Part shown: in pieces, positions 7,563 to 15,842 of the stretch | Layout: each line of letters begins with the position of its first letter | How positions within the stretch are numbered: position 1 is the stretch's first letter | Assembly (NCBI RefSeq): GCF_001440405.1 | Contig: NZ_LLXX01000236.1 | Location: forward strand, 1-50,242 | DNA: 50,242 nucleotides | Source: Bradyrhizobium valentinum | Lineage (GTDB): Bacteria > Pseudomonadota > Alphaproteobacteria > Rhizobiales > Xanthobacteraceae | Direction: 5' to 3' | Translations under genes and position numbers: made by a program | The notes under the pieces: generated by a model | The model's database searches: none | What the model was told of the DNA's origin: nothing | What the model saw: the letters and a program-made list of their open reading frames with translations, nothing else

Positions 7563-9221
7563 TCACTCCGCCGGTTGAGGCGCGGAAAGGCCTGCGAGCG
7601 CGGGAACGGGATGATCGGCAACCCGTTCGTCGGCCGGCTGATCGGCCGTCCGTATCGTCATCCAGATGTTGTAGCATGCGACCAATGCGCCGATCAGGAA
7701 CAGCAGGCCGCCGATAGCGCGCGCGACATAATAGGGATGCATCGCAACCAGGCTGTCGACAAAGGAATAAGCAAGCGTTCCGCTTTCATTGTAGGTCCGC
7801 CACATCAGCCCCTGGATGATGCCAGAATTCCACATCGCGAAAACGTAGACCACCGTTCCGGCAAGTGAGAGCCAGAAGTGCACTTCCACCAACCTGCCCG
7901 AATACATCCGCTCGCGCTTCCAAAGCCACGGCACCGATGCATAGATCGCGCCGAATGTAATCATTGCGACCCAGCCGAGCGCGCCAACGTGCACGTGGCC
8001 GACGGTCCAGTCGGTATAGTGCGACAGCGAGTTGACGGAACGAATGGCCATGAATGAGCCTTCGAACGTGACCAGGCCGTAAAACGCGGCCGCGGCCATC
8101 ATGAAGCGCAGGGTCGCGTCGTCGCGCACCTTGTGCCAGGCACCATTCAGCGTCAGCAGCGCGTTGCCGGCCGATGCCCATGAAGGAACCAGCAGCATGA
8201 CCGAAAACGTCATGCCGAGCGTCTGGACCCAATGCGGAAGCGCGGTGTAGTGCAGGTGATGCGAACCTGCCCACATGTACATGAAAGTGATGCCCCAGAA
8301 GCTGATGATCGACAGCCGATAGGAGAAAATCGGGCGGCCGGCACGCACCGGAAGGTAGTAGTACATCATGCCGAGGAAGCCGGCGGTCAGGAAGAACGCG
8401 ACCGCGTTATGCCCGTACCACCACTGCGTCATCGCATCCTGGACACCGGAAAATGCCGAATAGCTCTTGGCCTGACCGATTGAAACCGGGACGGCGAGGT
8501 TGTTGACGATGTGGAGAATCGCCACGACCAGGATGAAGGCCATGTAGTACCAATTCGACACATAGATATGCGGCTCCTTCCGGCGAGCCAGTGTGCGCAG
8601 ATAGATGATGAAATAGGTCACCCACACAATTACCAGCCAGATATCGGCATACCATTCCGGCTCGGCATACTCCTTCGACTGCGTGACGCCCATCAGGTAG
8701 CCGGTTGCCGCGATGACGCAGAACAGGTTGTAGCCAAGCAGAACGAACCACGGGCTCAACTGGTCCGGCAGGCGCGCACGCGAGGTTCGTTGCAGCACAT
8801 AGAAGGACGTAGCGATCAACGCATTGCCGCCGAAGCCGAAGATCACGCCGGAGGTATGCACCGGACGGAGGCGGCCGAAGCTCGACCAGGCGGCGTCGAA
8901 TGTCAGGTTCGGATTAACAAGCTGCCATGCAATCCAGTCACCGACAAAAAGGCCCGCGACGACCCACACCATCGCGAGGACTATCCCCATTCGGCTGGGA
9001 TCGTCGAAATAGCGGTCGAGCCGGCTGTCGTCGGGCTCGGGTGCGTAGTAGCTGGAAATGACACCGAACGTGCCGGCGATGCCGGCGAGCAACACGATGG
9101 CGCCATGAACGCCTAGCGGGTCGCCGCCCCCGGCAACCGCCATCGCGAGTCCACACAAGGAAATCGCGAGTAGAATGATCAGCGCAAGCTGTCGTTCGTT
9201 TCTTGTGAGCTGGGCGACCAT
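7563..9221 (-). CDS. fixN: cbb3 cytochrome oxidase catalytic subunit FixN/CcoN
   Basis: 552 residues, about 12-14 membrane helices. Landmarks include WWYGHNAV (CuB histidine region), GSHHLHYTALP (two adjacent histidines) and DWTVGHVHVGALGW (haem histidines). FixN holds the low-spin haem b and the haem b3-CuB centre that reduces oxygen with high affinity. The ATG at 9221 has GGAG seven bases upstream. A FixK box lies 193 bases upstream at 9414-9427, leaving a leader of about 160 bases. It is the first gene of the fix operon and appears intact. Confidence 0.96.
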   Translation of the reverse strand: MVAQLTRNERQLALIILLAISLCGLAMAVAGGGDPLGVHGAIVLLAGIAGTFGVISSYYAPEPDDSRLDRYFDDPSRMGIVLAMVWVVAGLFVGDWIAWQLVNPNLTFDAAWSSFGRLRPVHTSGVIFGFGGNALIATSFYVLQRTSRARLPDQLSPWFVLLGYNLFCVIAATGYLMGVTQSKEYAEPEWYADIWLVIVWVTYFIIYLRTLARRKEPHIYVSNWYYMAFILVVAILHIVNNLAVPVSIGQAKSYSAFSGVQDAMTQWWYGHNAVAFFLTAGFLGMMYYYLPVRAGRPIFSYRLSIISFWGITFMYMWAGSHHLHYTALPHWVQTLGMTFSVMLLVPSWASAGNALLTLNGAWHKVRDDATLRFMMAAAAFYGLVTFEGSFMAIRSVNSLSHYTDWTVGHVHVGALGWVAMITFGAIYASVPWLWKRERMYSGRLVEVHFWLSLAGTVVYVFAMWNSGIIQGLMWRTYNESGTLAYSFVDSLVAMHPYYVARAIGGLLFLIGALVACYNIWMTIRTADQPADERVADHPVPALAGLSAPQPAE

Positions 9222-9280
9222 CCTGGAGCTCCAAACGAAAGGGGATGCCAGCAGTCTTCTTCAAAACCCCGAAGTGCCGC

Positions 9281-9305
9281 TTGACAGCCATTTCACAACT
9301 GTCAA
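9281..9305. repeat. Inverted repeat in the fixN leader
   Basis: TTGACAG, 11 bases, then CTGTCAA: a perfect 7-base inverted repeat between the FixK box and the fixN start. It could be a second operator or a leader hairpin. The rest of 9222-9610 holds only the FixK box and no supportable gene. Confidence 0.4.
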
Positions 9306-9413
9306 TTATCCCAACGCTACAATACAATCCAAAGGCAACATCCGGACGCGTCAGCGCATTCACACATGCGCTTTGGCGATGTCACCAGCAGGTCACCTCT
9401 GCCGCTTCCGCTC

Positions 9414-9427
9414 TTGATCTAAATCAA
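9414..9427 (-). promoter_or_regulatory. FixK/FNR box for fixN
   Basis: TTGATCTAAATCAA, a near-perfect palindrome of the FixK/FNR type. Assuming the usual centre at -41.5, transcription would start near 9379 and read into fixN. Confidence 0.85.
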
Positions 9428-9610
9428 GTGTCAACGCACTTCGCTGCGGCGCACTCAGCACAGCGACGCCTCGACAAGCGACAGGCAATACCGGTCACTT
9501 CGGGCCGACGCTGAACGACGCCGAAATACTTATTCTTGTCTGAGTGACCATTGAGCCACAGATAGCCGCACCGATCGATCAGAGCGAATAGTCCGATCGC
9601 CCGAAATCTC

Positions 9611-11332
9611 TCAGGGCCGCTGGGGATCGGCGCGGAGCACTGTCTCAATTGTCGTTGTTCGATCAAGTCTGCCAACTTTGGATTCGACGCCGTCGGCTCG
9701 CAACAATTCGCGCACGGCCCCATGGGCCCCGATGATACGCAGGCCGATTTTGTGCCCGACAAGTTCACCATGGAGCCTGTGCAACATCTGTGCTCCCGCG
9801 AGGTCCATGTATGGCGAGGCGGAAAGATCACAGACAATCAGACGGAGCGCGTGCAGGTCGGCTTGCCAGAGACGGGTCAAGACCGTTTCCATAACTGCGT
9901 CGGCGTTGACGTAGATCAGCGAAGCTTCGGGACGAAAAACGATCACGCCGGGCAGCGGCTCATTCTCGGGGTGACGCGCCAGGTCGGAAAAGTTGTTGGT
10001 ACCGGGAATACGGCCGAGAAAGGCGACGTGCGGACGCGACACCCGGGCGAGCAGCAATAGTATTGAAGCTAGTGCAGCAAGCAGGATGCCCTGGAGTATC
10101 CCAAGGAGCAGGACGGCTCCGAGCGCGATCGCCGCTGCGTAGAAGTCTAGCCGGCTCAAACGCCACATGCGGAGCAGTGCCGGGAAGTCCAGCAAGCCAT
10201 ACACCGCGGTCAACACCACGGCCGCCAGCACCGCCTTTGGAAGATTTTCCAACAAGCCAGTCAGAAAGAGCAGGCAAAGCGCTAGGGCGATCGAGGCAAA
10301 GACCAGCGCCAGCGGTGTGCGCGCACCCGCCTTATCGTTCACCGCCGACTGCGAAAGCCCGCCGGCCACGGGATAGCCATGCCCCATTGCGGCTGCGAGA
10401 TTGGCTGCGCCGAGGCCGAGAAGCTCTTGCCTTGGATCGAGGGCGTAGCCGTGCTTCGCGGCGAAGGTGCGAGCAGCCGAAACGCTTTCGATGTAGGCCA
10501 GCAACAGGCAACCAGCGGCCAACGGAACAATTCCCTCGACATCGCGCAACCTCAAAGCTGGACCGCCCAGGGTCGGCAGACCGGCCGGGACTTCTCCCGT
10601 CGTCGGCACCCCGAGCGCGGGAAGTCCGAGTATCGTGGCAGCCACAATCGCCAGCGCGACGACCCCGAGCGCGACGGGCTTTCCCGGCGCCAAGCGCTCG
10701 CCGAGCACAATTAGTCCGACCGCTATAATACCAACCAAGAGAACAATGTATTGCACTTGGCCGATCTGCGCCGAGAATGCCCATGCCCTGTCAAAAAAGT
10801 TATGCCCCCCACCTGCAACGCCGAACAGACTTGGCAACTGGGTCATCGCGATGGTTAGGCCCGCGCCAGCCTTGAAGCCTACAAGGACACTGTCGCTGAT
10901 CAACTTCACCAGCGTGCTCAACCGAAACAGCCAGGCGATCACGCAAAGGGCCGCGACCGTGAAGCCTGCGAGGCTGGCAATCTGGAAGTAGCGCTGCGCG
11001 TCGCCATCAGCCATTGCCCCCACCGTCCCGGCAATCATGAGTGAAATGGCGGAAGTCGGTCCGATCGCAAGCTGGCGCGAAGATCCGAGCAAGGCGTATC
11101 CCAGACCACCAAGCATATAACCGTAGACGCCAACCTGCGGGGGTAGACCCGCGAGTCCCGCGTAGGCCAGCGACACCGGAATTCCGTAGGCGGCCAGAGT
11201 TACTCCAGCGACGATGTCGCTGAGTAGCCAGGATGGCTGGTATTCAGCCAACCAACGGGACGGCGGGAATCGCCAAAGCCAAATTCCCGCTTTCGGACGT
11301 CTTGGCAGACCCATCATGCGGCACCCGGCCAT
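9611..11332 (-). CDS. SulP-family anion transporter with STAS domain
   Basis: 573 residues. The first two thirds hold about 12 membrane helices, starting with DIVAGVTLAAYGIPVSLAYA and including GLPPQVGVYGYMLGG, the SulP signature region. The last 120 residues form a cytoplasmic STAS domain (VIVFRPEASLIYVNAD...MDLAGAQML). SulP proteins carry sulfate, bicarbonate or dicarboxylates; the substrate cannot be read from the sequence. It starts eight bases after the preceding small secreted gene and has no good ribosome site at 11332. In-frame ATGs at 11317 and 11314 are alternatives. Confidence 0.9.
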   Translation of the reverse strand: MAGCRMMGLPRRPKAGIWLWRFPPSRWLAEYQPSWLLSDIVAGVTLAAYGIPVSLAYAGLAGLPPQVGVYGYMLGGLGYALLGSSRQLAIGPTSAISLMIAGTVGAMADGDAQRYFQIASLAGFTVAALCVIAWLFRLSTLVKLISDSVLVGFKAGAGLTIAMTQLPSLFGVAGGGHNFFDRAWAFSAQIGQVQYIVLLVGIIAVGLIVLGERLAPGKPVALGVVALAIVAATILGLPALGVPTTGEVPAGLPTLGGPALRLRDVEGIVPLAAGCLLLAYIESVSAARTFAAKHGYALDPRQELLGLGAANLAAAMGHGYPVAGGLSQSAVNDKAGARTPLALVFASIALALCLLFLTGLLENLPKAVLAAVVLTAVYGLLDFPALLRMWRLSRLDFYAAAIALGAVLLLGILQGILLAALASILLLLARVSRPHVAFLGRIPGTNNFSDLARHPENEPLPGVIVFRPEASLIYVNADAVMETVLTRLWQADLHALRLIVCDLSASPYMDLAGAQMLHRLHGELVGHKIGLRIIGAHGAVRELLRADGVESKVGRLDRTTTIETVLRADPQRP

Positions 11333-11340
11333 GCGCTGGC

Positions 11341-11772
11341 TTACTGAAGCGAAATTCTGATGCCACTCCGATTAGCTGCAAATTCCAGGCCCGCCGTGAG
11401 CCCCTGCAGCGAGATCGTCACGCCCTTTGCATTCGTCATGTGAACCCCGCCGACGCCACCGACCAATGCGCCGCTGCCGCCCACGGCGTCATAGGTACCG
11501 GCAAAATCCTTCACTTCGCGTAGCCCGGAAACGTGCCCCGTGAGTCGCATCGCTGAGGCGCCGGCCGTAATGCCCAGACTTAAGCCCGAAACCCGGAAAG
11601 GATAGTCGCGACCACGGTATGTCAAAACTCCGCGTCCTCTACCCGCACCGACGATCAGGCCCGCCTTCGCGAACGCGACGCTAACTTGACCCATCGCTTG
11701 GGCTTGCGATGGTGTGGGCAATCCAGCGATCAACAGGACCAGCATCGCAAGCCCCGCTGCACATTTACCCAT
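11341..11772 (-). CDS. Small exported protein, paralogue of 19621-20064
   Basis: 143 residues with a signal peptide (about 1-24, ending SQAQA). The mature part matches the protein at 19621-20064 along its whole length: GVLTYRG+YPF/GVLTFRG+YPF, a SLG.T.GAS block, an AGTY.V/AGTY.AVG block and a NAKGV block near the end. It looks like a compact beta-rich periplasmic or outer-membrane-associated domain. I do not recognise a named family with confidence. It starts with GGGAGC upstream and is followed at once by the SulP gene. Confidence 0.72.
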   Translation of the reverse strand: MGKCAAGLAMLVLLIAGLPTPSQAQAMGQVSVAFAKAGLIVGAGRGRGVLTYRGRDYPFRVSGLSLGITAGASAMRLTGHVSGLREVKDFAGTYDAVGGSGALVGGVGGVHMTNAKGVTISLQGLTAGLEFAANRSGIRISLQ

Positions 11773-11794
11773 CGCACTCGCGCTCCCGAATTCG

Positions 11795-12730
11795 TCAGCG
11801 ATCCGGTACGTCGACCTTTTTCCAGGTCTGGTCGGGATCGAACCACATCATGCGGCTGACAAGCCTCATTGTGTAGTCACCCAAATCTTTCTGGTAGACA
11901 GTGCCTGAATGATTCACGAGGAAGGTCATCACGCCTGAATTGCCGTACTCCGCAGGATAGGCGAGAAGCGCATATCCCCCGATCATCTTGCCCTTGACGA
12001 CGTACTTCAGCGTGCCGCCGGGGGCATTCGGCCCTTGCTGCGTCAGGATCCGATAATAGTAGCCGTGATACGGCGTGCGCCCTTCCCCGGCCTTGTATCC
12101 TTCGGCCGAGGCCTGTGCGACGAATTCGCCTAGCGGACTTGCATCGCCATCAGATGCGGGCCAGTAAAGACCGTCTTTCTTGCCGGACGAGCTGACGATG
12201 CGCTGCGCATAAACGCCGGGACCGACCCCGGTGCGATCCTTTTCCGCATACTCGTTCTGCGCATCGACATAAGCGAGGCAGGTCTGAATCGCGTCCAGTT
12301 CGTTGCGTCCAATACGCCGGTACAGGATTTCAAGCCTGCCAGCAGCCGTATCGAATTTCCACCCGGCCTTCTGGCGGGTAAGCGGAATCGGGAACGGGAA
12401 GTCATCGGCTCCGATGACCAGAGAAGCCTTTTCGCCTTCGATGATCACATTGTGCTTGGCGTCGTAAGCCCCTACGAACCGTTCCCGCGCTTCGCGATCC
12501 GCCACTTCATCTCCGGAGAACATGATGTCCTCCGCATCCCGGCCGAGCACCTTGCGGATATCTCTCGTGGCTCCCGATTTGACGGCAGTGGCAAGGGCTG
12601 TCGCACCATCCTCCGGTGTCTTGAAGACTTGCTGAGCATTGGCGAACGACATCGCGAGCAGCAGAATGACGGCTGCCGTGACAACGGCGGCGTGCGTCCG
12701 ACAGCCTAGTGTCAACCGAAGCCTGGTCAT
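11795..12730 (-). CDS. DUF2950 exported protein
   Basis: 311 residues from ATG 12730, with GAGGA upstream. A signal peptide (about 10-32, ending FANAQ) precedes the mature domain, which contains QVFKTPEDGATALA, FPIPL, GPGVYAQRI, YHGYYYRILTQQG and a C-terminal YAL..YPAEYG..GVMTF. These are the marks of DUF2950. Function is unknown. DUF2950 genes often sit next to DUF3300 genes, as here, where the C-terminal part of the DUF3300 gene ends two bases before this start. Confidence 0.85.
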   Translation of the reverse strand: MTRLRLTLGCRTHAAVVTAAVILLLAMSFANAQQVFKTPEDGATALATAVKSGATRDIRKVLGRDAEDIMFSGDEVADREARERFVGAYDAKHNVIIEGEKASLVIGADDFPFPIPLTRQKAGWKFDTAAGRLEILYRRIGRNELDAIQTCLAYVDAQNEYAEKDRTGVGPGVYAQRIVSSSGKKDGLYWPASDGDASPLGEFVAQASAEGYKAGEGRTPYHGYYYRILTQQGPNAPGGTLKYVVKGKMIGGYALLAYPAEYGNSGVMTFLVNHSGTVYQKDLGDYTMRLVSRMMWFDPDQTWKKVDVPDR

Positions 12731-12732
12731 TG

Positions 12733-13335
12733 TTACATCCTCGCGCGTATGGGGATCTGCGCGCCGGCTGCGAACCAATCCTTGTAGGTGAGGAACTTGA
12801 TTCCGAGCCTGTCGTAGTGAACCTGGAGATAACCGTCGTCGCCGCGCGTCACCGCGCCAGGCATGACCGCTTGCACTTCCTGCGCCATGACCCCGACATA
12901 GGCCTTTTCGTTGCCGAGATAGCTGAAGCGGTAATAGCCGAGGCCGTTGTCCAGATGCCCGAGCAGCACGACGTCGTGTTTCAGCGCGATATCGGAGCGC
13001 CGGCCGCCACCGCCGCCGCGACCTCCACCGCCGCCAAACCCTCCGCCGCCGCGTCCGCCGCCGGCAAACGCTGCACCGCCGCCTCCACCGCGGAAGCCGC
13101 CGCCAGCCATGCTTGCGCGTGACACACCGGCGCTGGCAAAACTTGCCTGGCCGCGGGCAGAATGAGCATTGGCTGCCCTGCCCGACGACACGTTCCTGAT
13201 CGCCGTATCGCGCCCGGCCTTGTTGCCCGCGCCGGTAGCGCGGCTGCGGTCGGCTGTCTTGGCGCGATCACCTCCCTTGGCGCCATCACCTGCCTTAGCC
13301 CGATCACCTGCTTTGGCGCGATCACCGGCCTTCGC
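12733..13335 (-). pseudogene. C-terminal part of the frameshifted DUF3300 protein (S74-like chaperone domain)
   Basis: After the frameshift near 13333-13340 the continuing frame encodes further AKAGDR repeats, a long Gly-rich linker (about 13000-13140) and a conserved end with RRSDIALKHDVVLLGHLDNG, YVGVMAQEVQAVMP and VHYDRLGIKF. That end resembles the intramolecular chaperone (peptidase S74) domain found at the C terminus of DUF3300 proteins in Bradyrhizobium. No plausible start codon with a ribosome site precedes it, so it is probably not made separately. The reading frame is well kept, so the break is probably recent. Confidence 0.72.
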
Positions 13336-14368
13336 GGTCGCCTCCTTTGGCACGATCACTGGCTGCGCGGTCACCAGCCCCCGACCGATCGGCGCCTGCG
13401 CGATCGCCGGCACGATCACCCGCGCCTGCGCGGTCCTTTCCAGTGTCGAGCACCTTCTGGCCGTCGCGGCCGCGAAAATCCATCCGGTCCGCGGCGCCGG
13501 TCCGCAGGTTGTTGTTGCCGAATTTCTGCTGAACGCCGGCATTGCTATATCGGACGCCCTGACGGTGCGCCGGATTGTGCTGCCAGTTATTTCCGATGTT
13601 GGTCGCCCTGTTGTAGTGATTGACGTAGAGGTTGCGGTTACCCCAGTTGAAGCCGCCGCCCCAGTAATTGCCCCAGCGTCCGATCGCCCAGCCGGCACCA
13701 AACGCCAGCCCTGCGGCAATCACGCCGGCGCCGATATAGGATGGATAGCCGAAATAATACGGCGGATATTCCGCATAGGGCCAGTCACCATACACCGTCG
13801 CGGGATCGTAGTAGGGAACGTAGACCGTATCGGCTTGGGCTTGCTCGATGACGATCACCTCCTTGTTCTCCTGCTGCTGAACGCTGACCTTCTGCTGCTT
13901 GTTGGTGACGAGCTTGTTGCGAGCGTGCGCCTTTGCGCGCAGCCGCTGGACCGCGTCCATCACGTCGGGCTGCTGCGCCAACACGGCATCGCCGAGATTC
14001 TTGGTCCAGTCGATCTTGTCGCTCATCATCGCGAGAACATCGGGCGTGCCGGCTAGCGCCTTGACGCTGTCGTCCCATACCTGCTTGTCGACCGCCGTCT
14101 TGAGCGCATCGCCTTTCAGGTTCTTGTTGGCTTTCACCCAGCGGTCGGCCTGCACGGCCTCCAGGGGATAAGTCGAAGCCGCCAGCACATTGGCGAGCAA
14201 CTCATCGGGGTAAAGCGCGACCGGCGCGACCAGCGCATCGAGCTGCTCGGGTTTCAGCAAGGTCTGCTCAGGCTGCGGCGATTTGATATCGGTTGCCTGC
14301 GCCGCCGCCATGCCCGGAATAGCGATCATGATCGCTAATGCCAGCAGAATTTTCCCGCAACGCAACAT
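13322..14368 (-). CDS. DUF3300 exported protein, truncated by a frameshift
   Basis: 348 residues from ATG 14368, behind GGAGA. There is a signal peptide (about 1-23, ending AAAQA), then the DUF3300 core: LLKPEQLDALVAPVALYPDE, LLANVLAASTYPLE, and VYVPYYDPATVYGDWPY before a Gly/Trp/Asn-rich stretch. It ends in repeats of the GDRA type and stops at TGA 13322. The other frame continues the same repeats, and two bases appear to be missing. The intact protein would run to 12733. A FixK box lies 57 bases upstream. The protein is probably secreted or cell-envelope associated; its function is unknown. Confidence 0.82.
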   Translation of the reverse strand: MLRCGKILLALAIMIAIPGMAAAQATDIKSPQPEQTLLKPEQLDALVAPVALYPDELLANVLAASTYPLEAVQADRWVKANKNLKGDALKTAVDKQVWDDSVKALAGTPDVLAMMSDKIDWTKNLGDAVLAQQPDVMDAVQRLRAKAHARNKLVTNKQQKVSVQQQENKEVIVIEQAQADTVYVPYYDPATVYGDWPYAEYPPYYFGYPSYIGAGVIAAGLAFGAGWAIGRWGNYWGGGFNWGNRNLYVNHYNRATNIGNNWQHNPAHRQGVRYSNAGVQQKFGNNNLRTGAADRMDFRGRDGQKVLDTGKDRAGAGDRAGDRAGADRSGAGDRAASDRAKGGDREGR

Positions 14369-14424
14369 GGTCTTGTCTCCATTGCCGATCGGGACAAGCC
14401 AACGACCGAAACGGCACCGCACCT

Positions 14425-14438
14425 TTGATCAGTATCAA
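14425..14438 (-). promoter_or_regulatory. FixK/FNR box for the DUF3300-DUF2950-SulP group
   Basis: TTGATCAGTATCAA, symmetrical half-sites. The predicted transcription start is near 14390, 22 bases before the DUF3300 ATG. The closely spaced genes down to SulP could be read from it. Confidence 0.8.
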
Positions 14439-14491
14439 AGCTCTGGGTTCGACGCGAACGGCATGGGTCGATTGGGGACGGCTGCGCTTGA

Positions 14492-15817
14492 TTAAGCCAT
14501 CGCCTTGCCGCCGGACCGCGCGGCCAGCAGCGTCCGGCGATCATGAACGAGGCTCTGAAGGCGGTGCGCAGCCACGTTTAGGGTGGTGACATCAAGCGCG
14601 TTTTCGTCCCCGGCCGCTGCCTTCACGCGTTGCATCTGGAGGACCTTGTCGATCTCACGCTCGATCTCAGACAGCTCCGACTCGCCATCCGCCGTTCTTA
14701 TGCGGCGACCGAGGGCATAGAGTGAATCCAGCGCTTGTTCGCTCTTTCGGGGTTCGCCTTCGCGAAGAAACTTCCACGCCGCCGCACCCACCGAGACCAG
14801 TGCGCCGAATATCATCGGGGCCAGAAAGATGGCGTTTCCCCATTGATCCAGAAAGCTCTCCTGTGTGCCGTTGTAGAAGGCGGCAGCACCGGGATGGACC
14901 GGAAGATACGCATCCGATTCGGTGCTCGGCGCGGTGATCTGCGCCAGCATCGGCAGTTCGCCGAGCAGGTCCCTGCGCGCCTTCATCAACGCCTCGGCCA
15001 ACGCGCCGGCCTGATCATTGTCGAGCTGCTTGCCGGCTACCACGTAGAACGAAACCCTGAGCGTGGTCAGATCGTCGCTAGGAACTGGCGGCGAACCCCG
15101 CAGCGTTCCTTTCGGAACATCGAAGCTTTCGTAAGCGCGGTGTTTCTCCGCAATGGCACCGGCCGCATCGATAGGGATAAGGACCGGCGCCGTCTTGGGG
15201 TTCTGCAGAAAGAAGCCACGCAGCAGTGCCAGGTATTTCTCAGCTAGCGGAACGACGATCAGGAGTGCGCGCACCTCTTTGGCTTCGAGCGCGCGCCGCG
15301 TCTCCGCCGGCGCGAGGTTGCGGAATGACACATTGGCGCGGCCAAGGTTGTACTCCTCCGTGAGGGCGCTGACGATCTTCCGGTTCATCTCGCCGCCGAC
15401 CACGCCGACGGTGACGCGCTTCAAGCCGGCGATGTCTGTTATCGAGGATCCCGGGGGTACAACGAGCAATACGACGGCGCGTGCAAGGACAATAATGGCC
15501 TGCGCCTGCGACAGGTCGCCAACATCGCCGCGCACGACGGCAAGATCGGCCTTGTTCGACGAAAACATGTCGGCCGCCTCCAGCGCGCTCGTCGTTTCCA
15601 ACAATTTGAGACGCACCGGCGCATTCGCGGCAGTGAGCCGGCTCGCCAGAGCCGACATCAATTTCGTGGCCTCCCCGTCGAGCGATCCGACGGCGACGGT
15701 CAGCGTCGTCGGATGAATATACCAGCGGTAAGCGAACAGAGACGCCCCCGTCACCAGAACGAAAACGCCTGCGACAAGGACCATCCGAAGCCACGACGGC
15801 ATTCTGACCGATTCCAT
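14492..15817 (-). CDS. Membrane-anchored TAXI-type TRAP solute-binding protein
   Basis: 441 residues. An N-terminal helix (about 9-29) anchors or exports it. The next 300 residues follow the TAXI binding-protein pattern: LTVAVGSLDGE, DLAVVRGDVG, LKRVTVGVVGGEMNRKI and VLIPIDAAGAI. Unusually, a second membrane helix follows (about 325-345) and then a charged, helical cytoplasmic tail of about 90 residues. Ordinary TAXI proteins end with the binding domain. No TRAP permease gene is nearby. It follows the HlyD-type gene in the same operon, so it may act as a sensor or as part of an envelope complex rather than in uptake. Confidence 0.82.
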   Translation of the reverse strand: MESVRMPSWLRMVLVAGVFVLVTGASLFAYRWYIHPTTLTVAVGSLDGEATKLMSALASRLTAANAPVRLKLLETTSALEAADMFSSNKADLAVVRGDVGDLSQAQAIIVLARAVVLLVVPPGSSITDIAGLKRVTVGVVGGEMNRKIVSALTEEYNLGRANVSFRNLAPAETRRALEAKEVRALLIVVPLAEKYLALLRGFFLQNPKTAPVLIPIDAAGAIAEKHRAYESFDVPKGTLRGSPPVPSDDLTTLRVSFYVVAGKQLDNDQAGALAEALMKARRDLLGELPMLAQITAPSTESDAYLPVHPGAAAFYNGTQESFLDQWGNAIFLAPMIFGALVSVGAAAWKFLREGEPRKSEQALDSLYALGRRIRTADGESELSEIEREIDKVLQMQRVKAAAGDENALDVTTLNVAAHRLQSLVHDRRTLLAARSGGKAMA

Positions 15818-15842
15818 ATGGCCTCACTGTTCGCAGCATCTG

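Noticed and set aside
13250..13440. Short regular repeats resembling a CRISPR array
   Set aside because: They are in-frame coding repeats (GDRAKA-type) of the DUF3300 protein without spacers.
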